This document shows positions 56,537 to 64,000 of a stretch of DNA of 64,000 bases, piece by piece. Position 1 is the first letter of the stretch. Every line of letters starts with the position of its first letter. The position numbers and the translations under genes were made by a program. Source of the stretch: JAOUJD01 sp963726405 (GTDB lineage: Bacteria; Pseudomonadota; Gammaproteobacteria; Burkholderiales; Burkholderiaceae_F); the NCBI GenBank assembly GCA_963726405.1, contig CAVSCF010000005.1:248001-312000 (forward strand), given 5' to 3'. Below the pieces are notes generated by a model. The model had not been told where the DNA came from, did no database searches, and saw only the letters and a program-made list of their open reading frames with translations.

Positions 56537-58932
56537 GTGGACATCATTCCCATCATGCGTTCCTGCGATTTCGGATGGTTCACGAGCGTCATGAAGAACT
56601 TGCGCTCGAGGTCGAGCAGCCACTGCTCGTCGACCTGCGCCGTCCCTTCCACGTCGCCGCCGCACATCACGTCGGCGATGCCGCTCGCGATGAAGAAATC
56701 GTGCTGGCTGATGAATCCGCCGTCGCGCATGTTGACCAACTGCGCCTTGATCGTCGCGACTCCACCGCGCCCGGCGACCGGGAAGGCCCTGGGCTTGAGC
56801 GGAGGACGGTAGCCGGTCGCATGCATCGCGAAGGCCTCGCCGATCGCCGTCCACAGCACTTCGTGGTTGTTGAAGACGATGAGGTCGGTCTGGCGCAGGT
56901 AACCCATCGCCTTGGCCTCGAGCGCCGACTTCGAGACGTTGGCCATGGCCGCGTTCAGGAACCAGTTCTTCATGAACGGGAACACGTCGGTCATGCCGGC
57001 CGCCTGCGCCGCCTGCGCTGCCCGCACTGCGCCTTCCTTCAGGCCGCCCGCCCCGGGGATCAGGCCGACGCCCACCTCGACGAGCCCGATGTAACTCTCG
57101 AGTGACGCGACGGCCTTCGAGGAGTGCAGGATCAGCTCGCAGCCACCGCCGAGCGCCATGCCGCTGACGGCGGCGACGGTCGGCACCTGCGCGTACTTAA
57201 GACGCATGAACGCGTCCTGCATCTTCTTCTCTTCGGCGCCGATCGCCTTGGCGCCGCCGCTCATGAAGACCGGCATCATGGCCTGCAGGTCGGCACCGAC
57301 CGAGAACGGATCGTCCGGCGACCAGATGACCAGCCCGCGATATTCGGACTCCGCCATGTCGACAGCCTTCAGCAGGCCGTTGATCACGCCCGGACCGATC
57401 GCGTGAACCTTGGTCTTGATCGACATGATCAGGACTTCCGCCATCTGCCCCGCCTCGAGCGTCCACAGACGCACCGCGTCGTCCTCGAACAGCGTCTTGC
57501 CGCCGGTGTGCCCGGTGACCTTCGTCTCGCCTGCCAGGGGCGCACGGAAAAGCTGCTTGCCATACACCGGCAGCGACGAGCGCGGCACGAACTTCCGCTG
57601 CGCGGGCGACCACGAGCCTTCCGGCGTGTGCACGCCACCGGCCTTCGCCACGGCGCCATCGAACACCCACTTCGGCAGCGGAACCTTCGCCAGCGCCTCG
57701 CCCGCGTCGATGTCCGCCCGCACCCACTCGGCGATCTGCTTCCAGCCGGCCGCCTGCCAGGTTTCGAACGGGCCGGTCGACCAGCCGAAACCCCAGCGCA
57801 GCGCGAAGTCCACGTCGCGCGCCGTGTCGGCGATCGACTCGGCATGCACGGCGATGTAGTGGAAGGCATCGCGGAAGATCGCCCACAGGAACTTTGCCTG
57901 CGGGTGGTCGGTTTCGCGCAGCAGCTTCAGCCGCTCGGCGGGATCCTTCTTCTTCAGGATCCGCGCGACCAGTTCATCGGCCTTGCCGGCCGAGTCCACG
58001 TACTCGGCCTTCTTCGGGTCGAGCACCTTGATCGCCTTGCCTTCCTTGCGATAGAAACCGCCGCCCGTCTTCTGCCCGAGCGCGCCCTTCTCCACCAGCG
58101 CCTTCAGCACGGCCGGCGTGGCGAAATGCGCCGCGAACGGATCGATCGAGGCCGGCAGCGTGTCCTGCATCGTCTTGATCACGTGCGCCATCGTGTCGAG
58201 GCCGACCACGTCCGCCGTGCGGAAGGTCGCGCTCTTGGCGCGGCCGAGCTTGGTGCCGGTCAGGTCGTCGACGACGTCATAGGCGATGCCGTACTTCTCG
58301 GCTTCCTTGATCGTCGCGAGCATGCCGAAGATGCCGACGCGGTTCGCGATGAAGTTCGGCGTGTCCTTGGCGCGCACCACGCCCTTGCCGAGCGTGCTCG
58401 TCAGGAACGTCTCGAGGTCGTCCATGATCTGCGGACGCGTCGCCGGCGTGGCGATGATCTCGACCAGGTGCATGTACCGCGGCGGGTTGAAGAAGTGCAC
58501 ACCGCAGAAGCGCGCCTTCAGGTCCGCGTCCAACACTTTGGCCAGGCTGGCGATCGGCAGGCCGGAGGTGTTCGACGCGAGGATCGCGTTGGGCGCGACG
58601 AAGGGCGCGATCTTGCGGTAGAGGTCGTGCTTCCAGTCGAGCCGTTCGGCGATCGCCTCGATGATCACGTCGCAGCCCTTCAGCATTTCGAGGCCATCGT
58701 CATAGTTGGCGGCCTCGATGTACTGCGCGTCGTCCTTCACGCCGAGCGGCGCGGGATTCAGCTTCTTCAGGTTGTCGATCGCCTTCAGGACGATGCCGTT
58801 CTTCGGCCCTTCCTTCGCGGGCAGGTCGAACAGCACCACCGGAACGCGTGCGTTCACGCAGTGGGCCGCGATCTGCGCCCCCATCACGCCGGCGCCGAGG
58901 ACGGCGACCTTGCGTACGACGAAATTGCTCAT
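56515..58932 (-). CDS. fadN: 3-hydroxyacyl-CoA dehydrogenase/enoyl-CoA hydratase (FadN type)
   Basis: Bifunctional beta-oxidation enzyme of 805 aa. The dehydrogenase comes first: NAD motif VAVLGAGVMGAQIAAHCV, catalytic region FFNPPRYMHLVE with its His in VHFFNP, and DTPNFIANRVG. The crotonase half is C-terminal: oxyanion loops FSVGADLQAM and SGMALGGGCELILHS, with VEVGVGLIPGAGGLKEG. This order is the reverse of E. coli FadB and is that of Bacillus FadN. It hydrates enoyl-CoA and oxidises the 3-hydroxyacyl-CoA. Together with thiolase and acyl-CoA dehydrogenase it gives a full cycle. The stop lies inside a long inverted repeat. Start ATG at 58932. Confidence 0.92.
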   Translation of the reverse strand: MSNFVVRKVAVLGAGVMGAQIAAHCVNARVPVVLFDLPAKEGPKNGIVLKAIDNLKKLNPAPLGVKDDAQYIEAANYDDGLEMLKGCDVIIEAIAERLDWKHDLYRKIAPFVAPNAILASNTSGLPIASLAKVLDADLKARFCGVHFFNPPRYMHLVEIIATPATRPQIMDDLETFLTSTLGKGVVRAKDTPNFIANRVGIFGMLATIKEAEKYGIAYDVVDDLTGTKLGRAKSATFRTADVVGLDTMAHVIKTMQDTLPASIDPFAAHFATPAVLKALVEKGALGQKTGGGFYRKEGKAIKVLDPKKAEYVDSAGKADELVARILKKKDPAERLKLLRETDHPQAKFLWAIFRDAFHYIAVHAESIADTARDVDFALRWGFGWSTGPFETWQAAGWKQIAEWVRADIDAGEALAKVPLPKWVFDGAVAKAGGVHTPEGSWSPAQRKFVPRSSLPVYGKQLFRAPLAGETKVTGHTGGKTLFEDDAVRLWTLEAGQMAEVLIMSIKTKVHAIGPGVINGLLKAVDMAESEYRGLVIWSPDDPFSVGADLQAMMPVFMSGGAKAIGAEEKKMQDAFMRLKYAQVPTVAAVSGMALGGGCELILHSSKAVASLESYIGLVEVGVGLIPGAGGLKEGAVRAAQAAQAAGMTDVFPFMKNWFLNAAMANVSKSALEAKAMGYLRQTDLIVFNNHEVLWTAIGEAFAMHATGYRPPLKPRAFPVAGRGGVATIKAQLVNMRDGGFISQHDFFIASGIADVMCGGDVEGTAQVDEQWLLDLERKFFMTLVNHPKSQERMMGMMSTGKPVRN

Positions 58933-59006
58933 GGTGTTCTCCGTTTGAATCCCGACACGTGTCTCTGTTCTTGTAATTCGACTGTATCCCGTCTGCCGGA
59001 CGGCCT

Positions 59007-60818
59007 TCAGAACGCTTCCGCGGGCAGTTCCATCAGGGTCGCCGAGCCCGAACGAGCCAGGCGGATCAACGTCGCGGTTTCGGGCAGCAGCTTGTTGAAG
59101 TAGAAGCGCGCCACGATGATCTTGTTGCGGTAGAAGGGATCGACGCTCTCGCCGTCTGCCTTCACCCGGTCCAGCGCGACCTTCGCCATCCGCGCCCAGA
59201 AGTACGAGTAGACGAGGTGACCGACCACGCGCAGGTACGGTACCGCGGCGGCGCCCACCTCGTCGCGGTTGGCCATCGCCTTCATGCCGAGTTCCATGGT
59301 GAGCTTCTGCACCTTGTCGCCGATGTCGGCGAGCGGCGTGATGAACTCGTTCATCTCCGGGTTGGTTCCGTTCTCCTCGATCAGCGCGGTCACCATCTTC
59401 CCGAACTCGCGCAGCTTGGCGCCGTTGTCCATCAAGATCTTGCGTCCCATGAGGTCGAGCGACTGGATGGTGTTCGTGCCCTCATAGATCATGTTGATGC
59501 GCGCGTCGCGCACGAACTGCTCCATGCCGTTGGCCCGAATGTAGCCGTGCCCGCCGAAGACCTGCAGGCAATCGGATGCGCACATGAATCCGTTGTCCGT
59601 CATGAACGCCTTCACGATGGGCGTCATCAGCGACATCATGTCCGCGCCGAACTTGCGGTGCTCGTGGTCGGCCGCACTAAGCTGCGTGTCGGCCATCAAC
59701 GCGACCCAGTAGCCGAACGCGCGGCCCGCTTCGGCGTACGCACGCGCGGTCAGCAGCGCGCGGCGGACATCCGGGTGCACGATGATCGGATCGGCCTGCT
59801 TCTCGGGCGCCTTGACGCCGCTCAGCGAGCGGCCCTGGATGCGGTCGCGCGCGTAAGCCACCGCGTTCTGGTACGCGACCTCAGTGATGCCGAGACCCTG
59901 CACGCCGACGCCGAGGCGGGCGCCGTTCATCATCACGAACATCGCGTTGAGCCCCTTGTTGGGCTCGCCCACCAGCCATCCGGTCGCGCCGTCCAGGATC
60001 ATCTGGCACGTCGAGTTGCCGTTGATTCCCATCTTGTGCTCGATGCCGCCGCAGTAGATGCCGTTGCGGGCGCCGATCTTCGCCTCGGCTCCCGAGCCGT
60101 CGGGCACGAACTTCGGCACGATGAAGAGCGAAATCCCCTTGGTCCCTTGCGGCGCATCGGGCAGGCGCGCGAGAACGAGGTGCACGATGTTCTCGGCCAT
60201 GTCGTGCTCGCCCGACGAGATGAAGATCTTCTCGCCCGTCAGCTTGTAGCTGCCGTCGGCCTGAGGTTCGGCCTTCGTGCGCAGCATGCCGAGGTCGGTC
60301 CCGCAGTGCGACTCCGTGAGGCACATCGTCCCGGTCCACCGGCCGGACGTCATCTTCGGGAGGTACAGCGCCTTCTGCTCGGCCGCCCCGTGCTTCTCGA
60401 GCAACTCGTAGGCGCCGATCGTCAGGCCCGGGTACATCGCCCACGCCTGGTTGGTCGAATACTGCATCTCGTAGAACACGATCTGCAGCAGGTGGGGCAG
60501 GCCCTGGCCGCCGTACTCGTGCTCCGCCGCCAGCCCCTGCCAGCCCGCTTCGCAAAAGGCCTTGAACGCCTCCTTGAAGCCGGTCGGGGTCTTCACCGAC
60601 TTCGTCTCCGGATCGTAGGTGCAGCCTTCCTCGTCACCGACCTGGTTGGTCGGCAGGAGGATCTCCTCGCAGAACTTCCCGGCTTCCTCGATGACCTGGT
60701 TGACGGTGTCGACGTCGATGTCCGCGTAACGCGGCATCTGCTTCAGTGCGTCGACGGCGCCCAGCACTTCGTGCAGCACGAATTGTTGGTCGCGTAGCGG
60801 GGCCTTGTAGGACGGCAT
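59007..60818 (-). CDS. Acyl-CoA dehydrogenase, long form
   Basis: FAD enzyme of 603 aa from the ATG at 60818, which follows AAGGAG. It makes the first double bond of beta-oxidation. The usual core is about 380 aa; here an extra N-terminal segment (SYKAPLRDQQFVLHEVL) and a C-terminal extension are present, as in the AcdA/FadE5 type with C-terminal acyl-CoA dehydrogenase domain. Signatures are MCLTESHCGTDLGML and VFGGHGYIRANGMEQFVRD with the catalytic Glu region near YEGTNTIQSLDLM. Electron transfer should go to ETF. It lies between the TetR gene (31 bases) and the FadN-type gene (74 bases). Confidence 0.92.
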   Translation of the reverse strand: MPSYKAPLRDQQFVLHEVLGAVDALKQMPRYADIDVDTVNQVIEEAGKFCEEILLPTNQVGDEEGCTYDPETKSVKTPTGFKEAFKAFCEAGWQGLAAEHEYGGQGLPHLLQIVFYEMQYSTNQAWAMYPGLTIGAYELLEKHGAAEQKALYLPKMTSGRWTGTMCLTESHCGTDLGMLRTKAEPQADGSYKLTGEKIFISSGEHDMAENIVHLVLARLPDAPQGTKGISLFIVPKFVPDGSGAEAKIGARNGIYCGGIEHKMGINGNSTCQMILDGATGWLVGEPNKGLNAMFVMMNGARLGVGVQGLGITEVAYQNAVAYARDRIQGRSLSGVKAPEKQADPIIVHPDVRRALLTARAYAEAGRAFGYWVALMADTQLSAADHEHRKFGADMMSLMTPIVKAFMTDNGFMCASDCLQVFGGHGYIRANGMEQFVRDARINMIYEGTNTIQSLDLMGRKILMDNGAKLREFGKMVTALIEENGTNPEMNEFITPLADIGDKVQKLTMELGMKAMANRDEVGAAAVPYLRVVGHLVYSYFWARMAKVALDRVKADGESVDPFYRNKIIVARFYFNKLLPETATLIRLARSGSATLMELPAEAF

Positions 60819-60849
60819 TGCGTGGTCTCCTTGATTCCTTGCGTTCTTG

Positions 60850-61551
60850 CTACTTCCTGGTGCGGGGCGACGGCGCGCGCTTGGCGGGCCGGCGCTTCGA
60901 AACGGGGACGGCCGCGGCGTCGGGTCGCGCATCGGCGAGCAGGCGCCGCAGGCCGGCGCGCGCGCGCCTGGCGCTGTCGGCGGAGCGCAGCAGCCGTGCG
61001 TCCTGGTGCATGGCGAGCATCAGGCCGTAGATCTCGTAGACCATCTGGTGCGCGTCGATGTCGCGTGCGATGTGGCCTTCCTTCACCGCCTGGCGGATGG
61101 CCTTCAGCAACTCCGCCTTCCAGCCCGTGATGATCGAGACCATGGCATCGCGCTGCGGACCCGGGCGGTCGTCGTACTCGACGGCGCCCGCGATCATGAT
61201 GCAGCCGCGCGTGATCTCGCGCGCGAGGAAGGCCACCCAGCGATCGAGGATCGTCTCGAGCCGCGGCAGGCCCCTCGGCTTCTTCACCGCGGGGCGCAGC
61301 ACCTCGTCGACGAAGCGGCGCACGTACTCCTTGAGCACTGCCAGCTGCAGGTCCTCGCGCGAGCCGAAGTGCGCGAAGACGCCGCTCTTGCTCATCTGCA
61401 TCTGGTCGGCCAGCGTGCCGATGGTGAGGCCCTCCAGCCCTTCCCGCGCGGCGATGTCCAGCGCCGCGTCCACGATGGCCGCGCGCGTCATCTCGCCCTT
61501 GCGCGGGCGCAGCGCGGTCGCGAGGCTGTTGAGGGCGGCGGTGATCGGCAT
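60850..61551 (-). CDS. TetR-family repressor of the acyl-CoA degradation cluster
   Basis: Regulator of 233 aa from the ATG at 61551; upstream in-frame starts reach only into the operator. The HTH domain is at the N-terminus (TRAAIVDAALDIAAREGLEG and IGTLADQMQMSKSGVFAHF). The C-terminal ligand domain has YEIYGLMLAMHQDARL and then a basic tail rich in Arg, Lys and Pro. It is the first gene of the beta-oxidation operon, so its effector is probably a long-chain acyl-CoA. A 12-bp palindrome (61613-61624) lies 62 bases upstream and is the likely operator. Confidence 0.88.
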   Translation of the reverse strand: MPITAALNSLATALRPRKGEMTRAAIVDAALDIAAREGLEGLTIGTLADQMQMSKSGVFAHFGSREDLQLAVLKEYVRRFVDEVLRPAVKKPRGLPRLETILDRWVAFLAREITRGCIMIAGAVEYDDRPGPQRDAMVSIITGWKAELLKAIRQAVKEGHIARDIDAHQMVYEIYGLMLAMHQDARLLRSADSARRARAGLRRLLADARPDAAAVPVSKRRPAKRAPSPRTRK

Positions 61552-61612
61552 CGGTGAAAAAAGCGCGCCGGTCAACGGCGCGCGGACAGTCCGGTTGAGG
61601 GCCCGGTTAGAA

Positions 61613-61624
61613 ACGAACGTTCGT
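61613..61624. promoter_or_regulatory. Probable TetR operator upstream of the fad cluster
   Basis: ACGAACGTTCGT is a perfect 12-bp palindrome, 62 bases before the TetR ATG. It has the size and symmetry of many TetR-family operators. It lies between divergent or neighbouring TetR and LysR genes (stop of LysR at 61676). Binding would block transcription of the TetR-acyl-CoA dehydrogenase-FadN-thiolase operon. Confidence 0.65.
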
Positions 61625-61675
61625 ACTATTTCCGAGCAAGGGTACGCCGTCAACCGACCCTTTAGAGGCGGGAAA

Positions 61676-62593
61676 CTAATGCTGCGATGCGGCAGAGGGG
61701 CCCGCAGCAGTTCCGAACGCAGCGGCGATGTGATCGACGAACAGACGAACCTTCATCGACAGGTGGCGGCGGCTCGGATACACCGCCCAGATCTCGCCCT
61801 CCGCCCCCGTGTAGCCGGGAAGCAGGCGAACGAGTTGTCCCGCACGAAGGGCGGAATCGAGCAGGAAATCCGGCTCGTAGAGAATTCCGAGGCCGGCGAT
61901 GGCGGCCGCGCGCAACGCGTCGCCGCTGTTCGCGTGCAGATTGCCGGTCACGCGCACGTCGTGAACCGTGCCGGCACCATCCGTGAGGCGCCAGAGGCGA
62001 GGCGTGGCCGAGTACGCGTAAGTGAGTGCGTTGTGCTGCGCCAGATCCGCGGGGCTGGCCGGAGCGGCGCGCCCCTCGAGATAGGCGGGCGCCGCACACA
62101 GCACGAGCCGCATCGATCCGAGCCGGCGCGCGACCAGGCGCTCGCTGCCCACGACGCCCACGCGGATCGCGAGGTCGAAACCCTCCTCGACAAGGTCTGC
62201 GATGCGATCCGACACGATCAGTTCGAACTTCACCGCGGGGTGGCGCTCCGCGAAGGCGGCGATCGCCGGGGCGACCATCTGCTCCGCCATGCTGTACGAA
62301 CAGGTCAGCCGGACCGTGCCGCGGGCCTGCACCGCGGATTGCCCGGCGACCGCCTCGGCCTCCGCGAGGTCGGCGAGCAGGGTCACGCACCGTTCGTAGT
62401 AGGCCTGCCCGCTCTCCGTCAGGGACAGGCGTCGGGTGGTGCGATGGAGCAGCCGGGTTCCCAGGTGCTGCTCGAGGTCGGCGACCATCCGCGACAGCGA
62501 CGACGTTGAAATCCCGAGCCGGTCCGCGGCCGCCACGAAGCTTCCAGCCTCGACGACGCGCACGAACGCTTCCATCGCGGAAAGTCGATCCAT
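61676..62593 (-). CDS. LysR-family transcription regulator
   Basis: Regulator of 305 aa, standard LysR length. The winged HTH is at 1-60 (AMEAFVRVVEAGSFVAAADRL and STSSLSRMVADLEQHLGTRL). The effector-binding domain has VRLTCSYSMAEQMVAPAI and FDLAIRVGVVGSERLVARRL, which fits the AaeR/DmlR-like group. It is divergent from the DoxX-GST-dioxygenase genes with an inverted repeat TTATCCC-N7-GGAATAA between, so it probably regulates them and itself. The inducer may be an electrophile, quinone or aromatic compound, inferred from the target genes. Confidence 0.9.
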   Translation of the reverse strand: MDRLSAMEAFVRVVEAGSFVAAADRLGISTSSLSRMVADLEQHLGTRLLHRTTRRLSLTESGQAYYERCVTLLADLAEAEAVAGQSAVQARGTVRLTCSYSMAEQMVAPAIAAFAERHPAVKFELIVSDRIADLVEEGFDLAIRVGVVGSERLVARRLGSMRLVLCAAPAYLEGRAAPASPADLAQHNALTYAYSATPRLWRLTDGAGTVHDVRVTGNLHANSGDALRAAAIAGLGILYEPDFLLDSALRAGQLVRLLPGYTGAEGEIWAVYPSRRHLSMKVRLFVDHIAAAFGTAAGPSAASQH

Positions 62594-62599
62594 GGGACA

Positions 62600-62620
62600 T
62601 TATCCCTTAAAACGGAATAA
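62600..62620. promoter_or_regulatory. Probable LysR operator in the divergent promoter
   Basis: TTATCCC (62600-62606) and GGAATAA (62614-62620) form an inverted repeat with one mismatch and seven bases between. It starts 7 bases before the LysR ATG and lies 98 bases from the DoxX ATG. The spacing and A/T-rich ends match LysR-type sites (T-N11-A pattern). Confidence 0.5.
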
Positions 62621-62717
62621 TCATTTGCTTTGTCTGCTCTTTATCCCGAAGAAAGGCAGACGTACCGTTCGGTCCTCGGCTGCACGTCGCAGCCCCTGCC
62701 CTTCAAGGAGAACCGAA

Positions 62718-63140
62718 ATGACCGACTCTCGCCCCGCCTACGCCGCCCTGCTGCTGCGCCTGTCGCTGGGAACGATGTTCATCGCCCACGCATTGCTCAA
62801 GCTCTTCGTCTTCACGCTGCCGGGCACCGCCCAGTTCTTCCAGTCGCTTGGCCTGCCGGGCGTGCTTGGGTACGTGACGTTCGCCGCCGAACTGGTCGGC
62901 GGCATCCTGCTGGTCCTGGGATACAGGACGCGCTGGGTTGCCGCGGCTCTGGTACCGATCATGCTCGGTGCAACGTGGGCGCACGCCGGTAATGGCTGGG
63001 TGTTTTCCGGGCCGAATGGCGGCTGGGAGTACCCCGCGTTCTGGACGGTGACGCTGTTCGTCCAGGCGCTGCTCGGCGACGGCGCCTACGCGCTGCGCCT
63101 CGGCGGTGCCGAGCGCAAATCCGGGCTGCAGACCGCCTGA
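62718..63140 (+). CDS. DoxX-family membrane protein
   Basis: Integral membrane protein of 140 aa with four helices. The ATG at 62718 follows AAGGAG. DoxX signatures are LLLRLSLGTMFIAHALLKLF at the N-terminus and AAELVGGILLVLGYRTRW. Such proteins occur with thiol and redox stress enzymes and in some cases with thiosulfate:quinone oxidoreductase. Here it is followed by a glutathione S-transferase gene after 35 bases. A role in redox or electrophile detoxification at the membrane is an inference from context. It has no catalytic motif. Confidence 0.88.
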   Translation: MTDSRPAYAALLLRLSLGTMFIAHALLKLFVFTLPGTAQFFQSLGLPGVLGYVTFAAELVGGILLVLGYRTRWVAAALVPIMLGATWAHAGNGWVFSGPNGGWEYPAFWTVTLFVQALLGDGAYALRLGGAERKSGLQTA

Positions 63141-63175
63141 TCCCTTTCAATGCCATCCGAGACAGGAATCGAACG

Positions 63176-63781
63176 ATGAAGCTCTACTACGCACCGGGCA
63201 CGTGCTCGCTGTCGCCCCATATCGTGGCCCGCGAGGCGGGATTGCCCCTGACGCTGGTCCGCGTGGACAACAAGAACAAGAAGACGGAGACCGGCGAGGA
63301 TTACCTCGCCATCAATCCGAAAGGCTATGTGCCGCTGCTCGAACTCGACAATGGGACCCGGCTGTCCGAGGGACCGGCGATCGTGCAGTACCTCGCCGAC
63401 CTCGCGCCCGCCGCCAGGCTGGCGCCGGCCAACGGCACCCTCGAGCGCTACCAGCTGCAGGAGTGGCTCAACTTCATCACGTCGGAGATTCACAAGCAGT
63501 TCTCGCCGCTGTTCGACCCGACGATGCCCGACGAAGCGAAGGAGAAGTTCCGCAACAAGCTGGCCACGCGCTTCGACTGGGTCGTCGAGCAACTGAAGGG
63601 CCGCGACTACCTGATGGGCTCGTTCACGGTGGCCGACGCCTACCTCTTCGTCGTGCTGGGCTGGACGAAGTTCACCGGCCCGGATCTCGCGCGCTGGCCG
63701 GTCCTGCAGCAGTATGTCCAGCGCGTCGCCGCGCGGCCGCACGTTCAGGAAGCGCTGAAGGCGGAAGGCCTGCTGAAGTAG
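63176..63781 (+). CDS. gst: Glutathione S-transferase, beta class
   Basis: Enzyme of 201 aa from the ATG at 63176. Beta-class features are the N-terminal MKLYYAPGTCSLSPHIVARE with the conserved Cys10 that can form a mixed disulfide with glutathione, and the cis-Pro with VPLLELDNG and SEGPAIVQYLAD for GSH binding. The helical domain has the N-capping FTVADAYLF. It conjugates or reduces electrophiles with glutathione. It sits between DoxX and the dioxygenase genes under the same LysR control. A hairpin lies in the 15 bases after the stop. Confidence 0.92.
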   Translation: MKLYYAPGTCSLSPHIVAREAGLPLTLVRVDNKNKKTETGEDYLAINPKGYVPLLELDNGTRLSEGPAIVQYLADLAPAARLAPANGTLERYQLQEWLNFITSEIHKQFSPLFDPTMPDEAKEKFRNKLATRFDWVVEQLKGRDYLMGSFTVADAYLFVVLGWTKFTGPDLARWPVLQQYVQRVAARPHVQEALKAEGLLK

Positions 63782-63795
63782 TTGATGAAGCAAGG

Positions 63796-63818
63796 GGGCG
63801 GGCGCGATGCGTCCGCCC
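63796..63818. terminator. Hairpin after the GST gene
   Basis: GGGCGGGCGC (63796-63805) pairs with GCGTCCGCCC (63809-63818) around GAT with one G-U pair. No T tract follows, so it may be only partial termination before the dioxygenase gene. Confidence 0.5.
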
Positions 63819-63838
63819 GCTCACCCTCGATGGAAACC

Positions 63839-64000
63839 ATGAACGTCTCGCTGCCCACCGTATTCATTTCCCATGGCTCGCCAATGCACGCGGTCGAGGC
63901 CGGCCGCGCGGGGGATGCGTGGTCCGCACTCGGCCGCCGACTGGAAAGACCCAAGGCCGTGCTCGTCGCTTCGGCGCACTGGGAAACCGAGCTGCCGATG
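63839..64000 (+). CDS. ygiD: LigB-type extradiol ring-cleavage dioxygenase (5' part only)
   Basis: The first 54 residues from the ATG at 63839 are visible; an in-frame ATG at 63830 would add three. They match the 4,5-DOPA extradiol dioxygenase (YgiD) family: VFISHGSPMHAVEAG holds the first metal-binding His, and VLVASAHWETELPM holds the second. YgiD opens catechol rings at a non-heme iron or zinc site. The gene continues beyond the right edge. It is probably the third gene of the DoxX-GST-dioxygenase set. The usual full length is about 260 aa. Confidence 0.85.
   Translation, partial: MNVSLPTVFISHGSPMHAVEAGRAGDAWSALGRRLERPKAVLVASAHWETELPM

Overview
The window is GC-rich DNA (codon third positions are almost all G or C) with dense, often overlapping bacterial genes. 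The combination of FlhDC, sigma-28 (FliA), YcgR and FliT, an aceE-type pyruvate dehydrogenase E1, GltIJKL and a fadE/fadN/fadA-type beta-oxidation operon points to a motile betaproteobacterium, probably Burkholderiales or a close order. This placement is inferred from gene content and I could not test it. I found no rRNA, tRNA, CRISPR array, insertion sequence or prophage. It looks like a chromosomal core segment with a few accessory genes.

Region by region. (1) 1-13.0 kb is a signalling block. It holds a response regulator with PAS, GGDEF and the start of an EAL domain (cut by the left edge), a membrane hybrid kinase (GAF, PAS, two receivers, HPt), a divergent phytochrome-type kinase, and an operon of a nine-PAS HisKA_2 kinase, an ANTAR response regulator and a small zinc-ribbon membrane protein. 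(2) 13.1-19.5 kb is a flagellar control island: a 64-aa FlgM-like protein, fliA, an unknown 153-aa protein, ycgR, fliT, a probable small RNA, flhDC, a second PilZ protein and a CheY-like protein whose conserved Lys109 is Arg. (3) 19.5-28.5 kb holds a two-gene YeeE/YedE transporter, a lysine/alanine-rich secreted peptide, a FadL porin, an aldo/keto reductase, an MscS channel, a frameshifted membrane protein gene and a TPP-dependent enzyme. (4) 28.6-37.8 kb has the overlapping operon pyrC-DUF3025-denD-87 aa, a divergent stand-alone aceE, and a glycerate kinase behind a spermidine-synthase-like membrane fusion. (5) 37.8-46.7 kb has cardiolipin synthase, a glutamate-type ABC transporter with two binding proteins and an embedded FAD oxidase, and an Atm1-type exporter. 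(6) 46.8-50.7 kb has an SDR with a thioesterase, facing a flavoprotein with an amidase. (7) 50.9-61.6 kb is a ten-gene fatty-acid or acyl-CoA degradation cluster headed by a TetR regulator. (8) 61.7-64 kb is a LysR gene divergent from DoxX, GST and an extradiol dioxygenase (cut by the right edge).

How the parts fit together. Region 2 combines flagellar transcription control (FlhDC, FliA, a FlgM-like protein), export and chaperone control (FliT) and c-di-GMP braking (YcgR, PilZ). Region 1 adds proteins that could make or degrade c-di-GMP. Region 7, with FadL in region 3, forms a fatty-acid uptake and oxidation theme. The least expected items are the orphan terminator and structured minus-strand transcript upstream of flhDC, the mini-FlgM, the oxidase inside the glutamate transporter operon, and the interrupted membrane protein gene at 26.1-26.8 kb. 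I saw no clearly new multi-gene system. The sRNA candidate and mini-FlgM are the best leads.
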